Assembly: GCA_024277695.1 (NCBI GenBank)
Contig: JAJRUR010000007.1
Span: forward strand, 1-9,853
Source: Bacteroidota bacterium
GTDB lineage: Bacteria > Bacteroidota > Bacteroidia > Chitinophagales > Saprospiraceae
DNA length: 9,853 bases
Direction of reading: 5' to 3'
How positions within the stretch are numbered: the stretch's first letter is position 1; every line of letters starts with the position of its first letter. The notes beneath the pieces were generated by a model. It was not told the origin of the DNA, made no database searches, and saw only the letters and a list, made by a program, of their open reading frames with translations. Positions 1 through 6,798 of the stretch are shown piece after piece. The position numbers were made by a program, and so were the translations under genes.

Positions 1-795
1 AAAAGTAGAGCAGGTAGCTCCGATCTCCGCTCCCATATTACAAATGGTGCCTTTGCCTGTACAGGACATGCTGATCGCTCCCGGGCCAAAATATTCGACG
101 ACGGCACCGGTACCGCCCTTAGCAGAGATAATTCCCGCCACTTTGAGGATCACATCTTTGGCTGAGGTCCATCCGGAGAGTTTTCCACTAAGTTGGACTC
201 CTATGAGCTTGGGCATGCGGAGTTCCCAAGGCATTCCGGCCATTACATCTACAGCGTCTGCACCTCCTACGCCGATAGCTATCATTCCCAGTCCTCCGGC
301 ATTAACTGTATGGGAGTCTGTACCTATCATCATGCCTCCCGGAAATGCATAATTCTCCAATACGACTTGGTGTATGATTCCGGCTCCGGGCTTCCAAAAG
401 CCTATACCATATTTGTTGGATACCGCTTCTAAGAAGTCATACACTTCAGAATTGGTGTCCAATGCCCCTTTCAAATCTACCTCGGCATTGACTTTGGCCT
501 GAATGAGATGATCACAGTGTACGGATGAGGGTACGGCTACTTTGTCTTTTCCTGCCATCATAAACTGTAAGAGTGCCATCTGAGCAGTAGCATCCTGCAT
601 AGCCACTCGATCCGGACCAAAAAAGACATAATCTTTACCGCGTCGATAATTTTTGAGTGGTGACTCGGGGTGTAGATGTGTATAGAGAATTTTTTCGGTA
701 AGTGTAAGAGGACGCCCCAGTTCTTTGCGCACTCTTTCGGTACGATCGCTCAGTGTTTCGTAGTGTTTTTTTAACATTTCCAGATCAAAAATCAT
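1..795 (-). CDS. acnA: Aconitate hydratase (aconitase), N-terminal part, cut by the window edge
   Basis: This enzyme interconverts citrate and isocitrate through cis-aconitate in the cytoplasmic TCA cycle, using a 4Fe-4S cluster. The 265 visible residues read without a stop and match the N-terminal domains of the mitochondrial-type family. Positions corresponding to active-site residues are present: Q67 in QDATAQM, D95-H96 in VHCDHLIQA, H142 in GAGIIHQ, D160-S161-H162 in GTDSHTVN, and E257 in CNMGAEIGAT. The three cluster-binding cysteines lie further on in this family and are outside the window. The start at 795 gives MIFDLEMLKK, which fits the usual family N-terminus. It lies 27 bp downstream of the methyltransferase stop with no terminator or clear promoter between, so cotranscription is likely. 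The family call is very secure; the symbol (acnA, acn or aco) depends on naming convention. Confidence 0.95.
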   Translation of the reverse strand, partial: MIFDLEMLKKHYETLSDRTERVRKELGRPLTLTEKILYTHLHPESPLKNYRRGKDYVFFGPDRVAMQDATAQMALLQFMMAGKDKVAVPSSVHCDHLIQAKVNAEVDLKGALDTNSEVYDFLEAVSNKYGIGFWKPGAGIIHQVVLENYAFPGGMMIGTDSHTVNAGGLGMIAIGVGGADAVDVMAGMPWELRMPKLIGVQLSGKLSGWTSAKDVILKVAGIISAKGGTGAVVEYFGPGAISMSCTGKGTICNMGAEIGATCSTF

Positions 796-822
796 AAACT
801 GTATATTTTTTATTAGAATAAT

Positions 823-1590
823 TTATTTCTGCACAATATAAAGATAACTTTGCCAATAAGGTCCTGCCGATCGGTCTTCTTTGATTTCTATTATTCGATA
901 TCCGATCTGCTCTAGATATTCTGAAAGTTTATCACGGGCTATACCATGCATCTCCATCAGCATTTGCTTAGTAAGAAAATCATCTTTGAGCCATTTTTGT
1001 TTAAGCCGAAGGTAAGTAAGATGTACATTCTTGAGCCAAGAATGTCTAAGCCACTGAAACAGGGCTTCTTTGCCCTTGGGATATGCCGGTAGCTGAAATA
1101 CCAAGGTGCCGCCGGGCTTTAATTTGTCAAAAAAAAATCTCAAATAGTCTTTGGCATCATCGGGTGGGACATGTTGTAAGGTGATCAGGCTCAAACCAAA
1201 GTCATATAGATCCTTCTGACCATCAAAAAAATCTTCATTGGATACAAAACTGTACTTAGGGGCCTGTTGATGCGCAAAATTTTTGGCTTGAGCCAACATG
1301 GTATTGGATATATCTACACCGGTAACCTGATCAAATCGCTGTCCCAATCCCTGTGTCAGACGGCCTAGCCCGCATCCGAAGTCAAATGCTCTTTCGGTAC
1401 GTACTTGCAGACCGAGCAGATCTATGCGCTCAAAGATTTTTTGTACCTCTTCTTTTCCTGTACGAAAAAATGCCTGCCGGTCCCAGCCACCATCTATAGC
1501 ATGCTGTTCGGTTAGTACTGCCCACATAGCATCTGCTTGGGCGAGTTTTTCCCAGTTGTCCTTCAATTGATGCATGTGACGATTGTCCAT
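823..1590 (-). CDS. Class I SAM-dependent methyltransferase, substrate unknown
   Basis: This is a soluble 255-residue protein with a Rossmann-type methyltransferase core. Motif I is FDFGCGLGR (residues 69-77), the glycine-rich SAM loop. The acidic ribose-binding position is D93 in TGVDIS. The motif II region is DFGLSLITLQHVPP (130-143), and the post-motif strand is LKPGGTLVFQLP (157-168). These place it with the Methyltransf_11/25-like small-molecule enzymes. The last 85 or so residues form a basic and aromatic-rich extension (WLRHSWLKNVHLTYLRLKQK and onward) that could bind substrate; this is inference. The N-terminus is uncertain because a second methionine lies at residue 6. It sits 109 bp downstream of the ppiD-like gene and 27 bp upstream of aconitase, neither of which suggests a substrate. 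No signal peptide or membrane segment is visible. Confidence 0.85.
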   Translation of the reverse strand: MDNRHMHQLKDNWEKLAQADAMWAVLTEQHAIDGGWDRQAFFRTGKEEVQKIFERIDLLGLQVRTERAFDFGCGLGRLTQGLGQRFDQVTGVDISNTMLAQAKNFAHQQAPKYSFVSNEDFFDGQKDLYDFGLSLITLQHVPPDDAKDYLRFFFDKLKPGGTLVFQLPAYPKGKEALFQWLRHSWLKNVHLTYLRLKQKWLKDDFLTKQMLMEMHGIARDKLSEYLEQIGYRIIEIKEDRSAGPYWQSYLYIVQK

Positions 1591-1699
1591 AGACAGACTA
1601 TTTTTCTTAGCCCAAATGATTTCTAAAGCCTTACAAAATAGTTCAGCAGTACAAGCAGCTCAATATTGCTGCGGACTCGCTCCTCATCCGGTGGTTTTA

Positions 1700-3802
1700 T
1701 TAAAAGAATGTCGAGCGCTTGTCTTCGATATTTATGGCTTCTTTCATCGACTGGATCAAGCTGAATGGTATAGATCTTTTGACTCCCATCCCGGTAGTGT
1801 TGCGATAAAAGGCCAAATTGTCTATTTCTTCTGCCGGTTTCTTATTAGTGACTTTGATGTAGAATACTCCACCGCTGCCGGCGATCGGCCCCACTACTTT
1901 TTGCTCTTCACTTGCTATGGCTTTGGCCAAGACTACCGGTTCTTTGCCCAGACCTTCCAAGATGCCCGAGCCCGATGATGCATCAGTAATAGTGCTGACT
2001 TGCGCTGCAAAATGTGTTGCTATCTCTTGAAGGCTTTTGCCGGATAGATCAGGTAGTTGTTCTACTTTCTTTTGATTAGCAACGAGGGGAAGAATCTCTT
2101 CCTTGACTGTAACTAAGCTGGGTACACCTTTCGGAAAAATGTCTTTGAGTCCTGCCACGACGTTATATTGGTTATAATACAATTCCGAATTGTCAAAGAT
2201 ATAGACTTCCGGGGCTACGTCGCCTTTGCTGACATTGGAGAGAAAAGCCCATTGTATGATATTGCGGCTATTTTGGTTAGCTCCTAAGTCTCCACCGAGG
2301 TTTTGATCATTAGCACCAAATTTAGCAGAAGTTACCAGATCGAGATTGTGTTTGTCAGCATATTGACGGAGTTGATCTATATTTTGTACTTCGGAGAGAA
2401 TCGAATTGGCTTGAGCCAATGCCGCATTCTGTGTATCTTCGCTTGGTACGATAGGTGTGCGAATGATAGCTATACGTGCTCCACTGCGATCGGTACCTTG
2501 GGCATATTTCTTTTTGGTCACTTGTACCAGATGGATTCCGAACTGCGTAAATACCTTGTAGAGTTTACCTACTTCGGCTTGATAGAAGATCAAGTCATTG
2601 AACTGTGGGACCATCTGTCCGGGAAATGCAGTACCCAAGTCTCCGCCGTTGATAGCACTGCCTTGATCTTGGGAGAAGCTCTTGGCGAGATCCTCAAAAC
2701 TTTCGGATCCGCTCTCGATCAACTGCTGCAGGCTATCGATGATATTTTGTGCTCCGGCTATTTGGTCTTGGGTTTTTACCCCTCTGAGTATGTGCCGTAC
2801 TTCGACCGAGTCGGGGACATCTTTGCGATCGATGAGCTTGACTAAGTTATACGCATTGTCTGCGAGATAAGGACCATATACTTCTCCGATTTTCATTTCA
2901 AATACCTTTTCTTGAAGGGTTTCGGGGAGTTTGTCTTTTTTATAGTATGCCGGAGAATATCCTCCCTCATACGACAGTACCAACAGGGAGTCGTCCTCCG
3001 TAGTCTGCAGCTCTTGTTTGATTTCATTCATCTCTTCAAAGATAGCAAGGGTATCTTCCGGAGTAGCTACTGCTTCGATGGCAACATAATCGACCTGTCG
3101 TTTTTCTTCTTTTTGTTCGTACTCTGCTCGGTGTTCTTTGAGGTAGGCTGTCAGTTCTTGATCTGTCGGCTCAATATCTGCGAGTTGGCTGTATGGTATG
3201 CGCACGACATCAAAATCCACTTTGGATTGTTTTTCTTTATACACTTCTTCGGCCATCCAAGATGGTGTGTAGATCGCCTTTTCTGCCAGGGCGTTGATTT
3301 GGGCTTTGATGCGATCGGTTTTGATGAAGTTATCGAGGTACTCCCATCGTTGGACACCTTGAGGATCGATTTGGCCGGCATTGAGCTGTTGGATAAAATT
3401 GTCATAAAATGACCGGTCAAACTGTCCGGTTTGTTGGTTGGGGAAGTAGGACTTGACTACAGGACTCAGTCGAGCACCGGTTTTCATTTCTTCGATCATT
3501 TCGTCCGTGAGTTGAATACCGAGTTTTTCTGCTTCTTTGTCCAGAATGGCGGACTCCACAAAATGCTGCCATAGAGAGTTACGTGTAGTAAATACATCTT
3601 GGGAGCTATTGGAGTACATAATGGATTGTGCTCTTTGGAAGTCATTCCAGTCGATCTCAGTATCTCCGACTTTTCCCAGGTGAAATTGATTATTTCGCTG
3701 ACCTGTAAAGTTGGCATCCATAAGGATAAAAGCGGCAAGGGCTAGTCCGAGCAAGATGAGGACCATCCACATATTTGATCGAATTTTTGTAATTAGTGCC
3801 AT
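1700..3802 (-). CDS. ppiD: PpiD/SurA-like membrane-anchored peptidyl-prolyl cis-trans isomerase (foldase)
   Basis: This is a 700-residue periplasmic folding factor anchored in the inner membrane. A short basic N-terminus (MALITKIRSN) precedes one hydrophobic segment at about residues 11-29, and the rest should face the periplasm. Residues 35-330 resemble the SurA/PpiD N-terminal chaperone region. A parvulin domain spans about 334-431, with VRHIL (H337), the ASINGGDLG-type turn around 383-390, GQMVPQFNDLIF (395-406) and QFGIHLVQV (420-428, H424). The C-terminal third is a helical or second chaperone-like region ending in NIEDKRSTFF, a usual ending for Bacteroidota PpiD, so the protein looks complete. 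In the family, PpiD helps proteins emerging from the Sec translocon and may or may not be enzymatically active. The start at 3802 is the only one that keeps the membrane anchor. A good -7 box lies about 43 bp upstream. It is divergent from the symporter gene. Confidence 0.92.
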   Translation of the reverse strand: MALITKIRSNMWMVLILLGLALAAFILMDANFTGQRNNQFHLGKVGDTEIDWNDFQRAQSIMYSNSSQDVFTTRNSLWQHFVESAILDKEAEKLGIQLTDEMIEEMKTGARLSPVVKSYFPNQQTGQFDRSFYDNFIQQLNAGQIDPQGVQRWEYLDNFIKTDRIKAQINALAEKAIYTPSWMAEEVYKEKQSKVDFDVVRIPYSQLADIEPTDQELTAYLKEHRAEYEQKEEKRQVDYVAIEAVATPEDTLAIFEEMNEIKQELQTTEDDSLLVLSYEGGYSPAYYKKDKLPETLQEKVFEMKIGEVYGPYLADNAYNLVKLIDRKDVPDSVEVRHILRGVKTQDQIAGAQNIIDSLQQLIESGSESFEDLAKSFSQDQGSAINGGDLGTAFPGQMVPQFNDLIFYQAEVGKLYKVFTQFGIHLVQVTKKKYAQGTDRSGARIAIIRTPIVPSEDTQNAALAQANSILSEVQNIDQLRQYADKHNLDLVTSAKFGANDQNLGGDLGANQNSRNIIQWAFLSNVSKGDVAPEVYIFDNSELYYNQYNVVAGLKDIFPKGVPSLVTVKEEILPLVANQKKVEQLPDLSGKSLQEIATHFAAQVSTITDASSGSGILEGLGKEPVVLAKAIASEEQKVVGPIAGSGGVFYIKVTNKKPAEEIDNLAFYRNTTGMGVKRSIPFSLIQSMKEAINIEDKRSTFF

Positions 3803-3844
3803 AGATTATCGATTATCGTAATAGTTTTTTAAAAAATTGAGGCA

Positions 3845-3852
3845 CAAATGTA
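3845..3852 (-). promoter_or_regulatory. Bacteroidota -7 box for the ppiD-like gene
   Basis: On the minus strand the sequence reads TACATTTG, a full match to the Bacteroidota consensus TAnnTTTG. It would put the transcript start near 3838-3841 and leave a leader of roughly 35-40 nt before the start codon at 3802. The -33 element is poor: the nearest TTG is only 13 bp away. The leader carries a tandem heptamer, GATTATC twice at 3804-3817 on the plus strand. No ribosome binding site is apparent, which is usual in this phylum. Confidence 0.6.
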
Positions 3853-3974
3853 GTGAATTATCAGACAATTGAAGGTTTTTTTTGAGGAAGTTTAGGGCTT
3901 TGGCATTCTGACTCCGAATGTTGGGTAGATACTAAAAGCGGTACAAAAAAACTTTGGAGAAGTCTCTTTTTTTC

Positions 3975-4001
3975 TTTGATAGATCAAAAAAGTTTATATT
4001 G
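3975..4001 (+). promoter_or_regulatory. Weak candidate promoter of the symporter gene
   Basis: TTTG at 3975-3978 is followed after 16 bp by TATATTG at 3995-4001, one T short of TAnnTTTG. It would give a leader of about 30 nt before the ATG at 4038. Both the spacing and the -7 element are off consensus, so this is only the best candidate in the 235-bp divergent gap. The remainder of that gap is AT-rich, with T-runs and no other recognisable element. Confidence 0.25.
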
Positions 4002-4037
4002 TCTTTTTTTTAAAGATAGCAAATTTAATTAAGCATC

Positions 4038-5717
4038 ATGTCGATATCTATAGAGAATACTGATCTGATAGTCATTATATTATATTTTGTATTGGTATTT
4101 GCCATAGCTGCATATGTCACTTGGCAGGAGCGAAAAAAGCGTGGTGAGGATTATGGTTCGAAGGATTATTTTTTAGGAGGCAAGAATCTGGGTTGGTTTG
4201 TGATAGGCGCATCATTGTTTGCATCCAATATTGGGTCTGAGCATCTGGTAGGCCTGACCGGAGCGGGAGCTCGAGGCAATATGCCTGCGGCACAATTTGA
4301 GATCTTGGCATCATTGATACTCATAGTACTAGCGTGGGTGTTTGTACCATTCTATATCAAGAGTGGTGTATATACGATGCCCGAATTTCTAGAACGGAGG
4401 TATTCGAGAGGAGCTCGTACCTATCTATCGACGATATCGATTCTCGCTTATGTGCTGACCAAGATATCGATCACGATTTTTGCCGGAGCACTAGTGTTTG
4501 AGGTGTTGGGATTGTCGTTTTGGACAGGAGCTATTTTGGTGGTATTGGCTACCGGAGTATATACGATCTTCGGTGGACTCAGAGCAGTGCTCTATACGGA
4601 TATGTTGCAGATGATAGTGCTGATAGGAGGATCGCTGGCAGTAACATATTTTGGATTGAAGGCCATTGGGGGATGGTCGGACATGCTGGTAATTTTAAAA
4701 ACGCAAAATCCTGGAGAAGGACAAGGTCTGAGCTATCTCAATTTGTGGCGACCTATGAGTGATCCTGATTTTCCATGGACGGGCATTATGTTCGGAGCTC
4801 CTATTCTGGGTATTTGGTACTGGTGTACCGACCAGTTTATCGTACAGCGGGTATTGAGTGCTCGTGATGTGTCAGAAGCTCAGCGCGGAGCATTATTTGC
4901 CGGATTTTTGAAACTTCTTCCCTTGTTTATCTTTGTGATACCGGGAGTGATTGCGTTTGCACTGCATCAACGTGGGATGCTGAGCAGTATGACGGACCCT
5001 GATCAAGCACTTCCTGCACTGATCCATCAAATATTGCCCACGGGTCTGAAAGGACTGGTTTTGGCCGGTTTGTTAGCCGCTTTGATGAGCAGTTTGTCTT
5101 CTGTGTTCAATTCGAGCTCCACCTTGTTTACTGTAGATTTTTATCATAAATGGTACCCCGAAGCTAGCCAAAGACAGTTAGTACGCGTAGGGCAAATATC
5201 TACTATCGTACTGGTCGTCATCAGTTTGGCATGGATTCCATTTATGCGAGCTATGATCGAAGGTGGGGGAGTATATAAGTACTTACAGAGTATTCAGGCT
5301 TATATATCACCACCGATAGCTGCTGCTTTTTTATTAGGTCTCTTTATGAAAAAACTCAATGGTCGTGGTGCCATGTTAGCCCTATGGGGTGGTTTTTTGA
5401 TCGGGATGTTACGCCTCGTAGGAGAATACCTCAAAAACGAAAACATACTACAGGTCAACAACAGATCCTTGATGGATTATTTTGTCAATTCTAATTTTCT
5501 CCATTTTGCAATATTTCTTTTTCTCGTTAGTGCTCTTTTGCTTGTCGTAGGTAGTAGATTTGCTCCGGCTTATTCGATGGAGCGACTCAAAAATTTGGTT
5601 TACGAAAGCTCCGAGCCTGAGTCCGGAAAACGATCCAAAGAGTTTTGGCTCACGCTGATTTTGATCGGGGCAGTTGTATTGCTCTGGCTTGTCTTTAGTC
5701 CGTACGGAATTGCTTAA
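4038..5717 (+). CDS. Sodium/solute symporter (SSS family), SGLT-like, probably sugar
   Basis: This inner-membrane transporter is predicted to couple sodium entry to solute uptake. It is 559 residues with about 14 hydrophobic segments, from IVIILYFVLV (11-20) to a last one near 537-554. It has the SSS signature around GGLRAVLYTDMLQMIVLIGG (179-198). It resembles animal SGLT1 closely in several stretches: FASNIGSEHLVGL, TKIS, WYWCTDQFIVQR and YLQSIQAYISPP. Residues at positions known for sugar binding or gating in SGLT proteins appear conserved: N64, H69, E88, Y261, W262, K292 and Q417. The Na2-site region is SSLSSVFNSSST (351-362), with S360 and S361 in place of the usual hydroxyl pair. A sugar or sugar-like substrate such as inositol is therefore likely, but substrate identity is inference. 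The stop codon overlaps the promoter of the next gene. The flanking genes give no clue to the carbon source. Confidence 0.93.
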   Translation: MSISIENTDLIVIILYFVLVFAIAAYVTWQERKKRGEDYGSKDYFLGGKNLGWFVIGASLFASNIGSEHLVGLTGAGARGNMPAAQFEILASLILIVLAWVFVPFYIKSGVYTMPEFLERRYSRGARTYLSTISILAYVLTKISITIFAGALVFEVLGLSFWTGAILVVLATGVYTIFGGLRAVLYTDMLQMIVLIGGSLAVTYFGLKAIGGWSDMLVILKTQNPGEGQGLSYLNLWRPMSDPDFPWTGIMFGAPILGIWYWCTDQFIVQRVLSARDVSEAQRGALFAGFLKLLPLFIFVIPGVIAFALHQRGMLSSMTDPDQALPALIHQILPTGLKGLVLAGLLAALMSSLSSVFNSSSTLFTVDFYHKWYPEASQRQLVRVGQISTIVLVVISLAWIPFMRAMIEGGGVYKYLQSIQAYISPPIAAAFLLGLFMKKLNGRGAMLALWGGFLIGMLRLVGEYLKNENILQVNNRSLMDYFVNSNFLHFAIFLFLVSALLLVVGSRFAPAYSMERLKNLVYESSEPESGKRSKEFWLTLILIGAVVLLWLVFSPYGIA

Positions 5718-5722
5718 CTTTG
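5715..5722 (+). promoter_or_regulatory. Bacteroidota -7 box overlapping the symporter stop codon
   Basis: TAACTTTG is a full match to TAnnTTTG, and its first three bases are the TAA stop of the symporter. It ends only 5 bp before the ATG at 5728, so transcription from it would begin at or within a few bases of the start codon. A TTG at 5689-5691 is a possible -33 element, but its 23-bp spacing is slightly long. Confidence 0.5.
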
Positions 5723-5727
5723 CACTT

Positions 5728-6093
5728 ATGCACGAAAAACAAAAATCCAAATTAGAGTCGATCATCGACTATTTAGATCGGTACAAAGATCTGATGATCA
5801 AAGCCACAGATGCCGTCATCGACCAAGAGATATCCGATTATCCCATTTTTGTCATTCATGACGGGAGCATGAATTTGGGTGTCAGTATCCTCCAAGACGA
5901 AGAGCTCGCTATCAGTATTTCTTCTCTAGAAGAATTTTCGACCAAACAGTTGATCTCAGACGACCGAATTAAGCCTTTTATAAAAATATATAAGGACCCA
6001 TTTCATTATTTTTGTTTGTTGGTCACTCTTTTAGAAAAACCGAGCTTCGTTTTTGCTCCGCGCAAAAAAAATGATCCTGCCGTAAGCAATTGA
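5728..6093 (+). CDS. Conserved-looking protein of unknown function, 121 residues
   Basis: I do not recognise a named domain. This small, soluble, charged protein begins with an amphipathic helical stretch (KQKSKLESIIDYLDRYKDLMIKATDAVIDQE). It continues with alternating short strands and helices: YPIFVIHDG (38-46), LGVSIL (50-55), ISISSLEEFSTKQLI (62-76), IYKDPFHYFCLLVTL (87-101) and SFVFAPRK (106-113). The pattern resembles a small uncharacterised Bacteroidota family as I remember it; that is recollection, not a search. No signal peptide, membrane segment or cysteine-pair motif is seen. The start at 5728 is preferred over an in-frame start at 5674, because the longer form would begin inside the symporter gene and include the promoter. 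The gap to rplM (6094-6348) holds palindromes and the L13 promoter, so it is probably a separate transcription unit. Confidence 0.75.
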   Translation: MHEKQKSKLESIIDYLDRYKDLMIKATDAVIDQEISDYPIFVIHDGSMNLGVSILQDEELAISISSLEEFSTKQLISDDRIKPFIKIYKDPFHYFCLLVTLLEKPSFVFAPRKKNDPAVSN

Positions 6094-6133
6094 ATTTGTG
6101 TCGCTTACTCCTACGCTCCCTTTGACTGCCCAT

Positions 6134-6151
6134 AAGGTCTCTTTTGACCTT
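6134..6151 (+). repeat. Inverted repeat downstream of the unknown gene
   Basis: AAGGTC, a 6-base loop TCTTTT, then GACCTT form a perfect 6-bp stem 40 bp past the stop at 6093. It lacks a T-run after the stem, so it is not a standard terminator. Two more palindromes follow: CTTATAAG at about 6174-6181 and TTTTGGCCAAAA at 6200-6211. Role unknown. Confidence 0.4.
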
Positions 6152-6266
6152 GGATATACCAGCGATTGACCAGCCTTATAAGCCAAACAACTATCTAGGT
6201 TTTGGCCAAAATTTGTCTATTTATCAAGGAGTTATAAAAAATATTAACACTTTTTGTATAGAAAGC

Positions 6267-6297
6267 TTGCATTTGAACAGATAGAAGCATACTTTTG
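6267..6297 (+). promoter_or_regulatory. Promoter of the rplM-rpsI-rpsB-tsf cluster
   Basis: TACTTTTG at 6290-6297 matches the Bacteroidota -7 box TAnnTTTG, and TTG at 6267-6269 lies 20 bp upstream, a typical -33 spacing. The leader to the ATG at 6349 would be about 45 nt and A-rich. This box overlaps a possible TTG start for an N-extended L13, which argues against the extension. Confidence 0.75.
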
Positions 6298-6337
6298 CGC
6301 ACCCAAAAGAAAAAGGGCATTAAAAAAACAAGTAAAA

Positions 6338-6350
6338 ATCTGAATCAGAT
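6338..6350 (+). repeat. Inverted repeat at the rplM start codon
   Basis: ATCTGA, one base, TCAGAT form a perfect 13-bp palindromic element whose right arm includes the first two bases of the rplM ATG. Its right half, AATCAGAT, recurs directly before the rpsI start at 6791-6798. The one-base centre makes an RNA hairpin poor unless inner pairs open, so a protein-binding site or coincidence is also possible. Confidence 0.4.
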
Positions 6351-6792
6351 GAACACACTGAGTTATAAAACCAAATCGGCCAATAAGCAAACTGTTGACC
6401 AACAGTGGTATGTGGTAGATGCAGAAAATATGATCGTAGGCAGACTAGCCACCAAGGTCGCTATGGTTCTTCGCGGTAAGCATAAGCCTTCCTACACTCC
6501 ACACGTGGACTGTGGTGATCACGTGATCATCATCAATGCCGACAAAGTACGTTTTACCGGCAATAAGATGGAAGACAAATACTATCTCCGCTACTCGGGA
6601 TATCCGGGAGGACAGCGCAAGACCACGGCATCAGAGGCTATGGCCAAAAAGCCTCGCTTCGTCATCGAAAATGCCGTAAGAGGTATGCTACCCAAAAATA
6701 CTTTAGGTCGGCAGATGTTTAGAAAATTACATGTCTATGAAGGCACAGAACACCCGCATAAGGCACAAAAAGCAAAACCATTTAACTTTTAA
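6349..6792 (+). CDS. rplM: 50S ribosomal protein uL13
   Basis: This is an early-assembly protein of the large ribosomal subunit that binds 23S rRNA. It has 147 residues, a normal Bacteroidota length. Recognisable stretches are the N-terminal SYKTKSANK, WYVVDAENMIVGRLATKVA (20-38), LRGKHKPSYTPHVDCGDHVIIINADKV (41-67), the YLRYSGYPGGQRK loop (79-91) and the family signature LPKNTLGRQMFRKLHVYEG (114-132). The start at 6349 gives MNTLSYKTKSANK, as in related proteins. An in-frame TTG at 6295 would add 18 lysine-rich residues but lies within the promoter -7 box. It is the first gene of the translation cluster and is 6 bp from rpsI, so the two are almost certainly translated from one mRNA. Confidence 0.98.
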   Translation: MNTLSYKTKSANKQTVDQQWYVVDAENMIVGRLATKVAMVLRGKHKPSYTPHVDCGDHVIIINADKVRFTGNKMEDKYYLRYSGYPGGQRKTTASEAMAKKPRFVIENAVRGMLPKNTLGRQMFRKLHVYEGTEHPHKAQKAKPFNF

Positions 6793-6798
6793 TCAGAT

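Noticed and set aside
1640..1680. Hairpin GCAGC-8-GCTGC in the ppiD to methyltransferase gap as a terminator
   Set aside because: The stem is only 5 bp, there is no U-tract on the minus strand, and it does not clearly end transcription.
1583..1978. Plus-strand frame across the ppiD to methyltransferase gap
   Set aside because: Most of it is antisense to the C-terminal part of ppiD, and it lacks family features or a promoter.
2303..2845. Long plus-strand reading frame of 180 codons opposite ppiD
   Set aside because: It lies fully antisense to a well-supported gene, and its composition (many Ile, Tyr, Phe and Cys in no motif order) looks like a mirror frame.
2912..3412. Plus-strand frame of 166 codons rich in phenylalanine, resembling a membrane protein
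   Set aside because: The Phe runs are the reverse complement of Lys/Glu codons of the foldase (its KEEKRQ region); there is no independent evidence for a gene.
5674..5727. Longer form of the unknown-function protein starting inside the symporter gene
   Set aside because: It would translate the symporter's last codons in another frame and read through the promoter. The downstream ATG is better placed.
6134..6151. Terminator for the unknown-function gene
   Set aside because: A 6-bp stem without a following T-run is too weak to call a terminator; kept only as an inverted repeat.
6295..6348. N-terminal extension of L13 from a TTG start, adding 18 lysine-rich residues
   Set aside because: The TTG lies within the TACTTTTG -7 box, the extension has no family counterpart, and ATG at 6349 gives the standard N-terminus.
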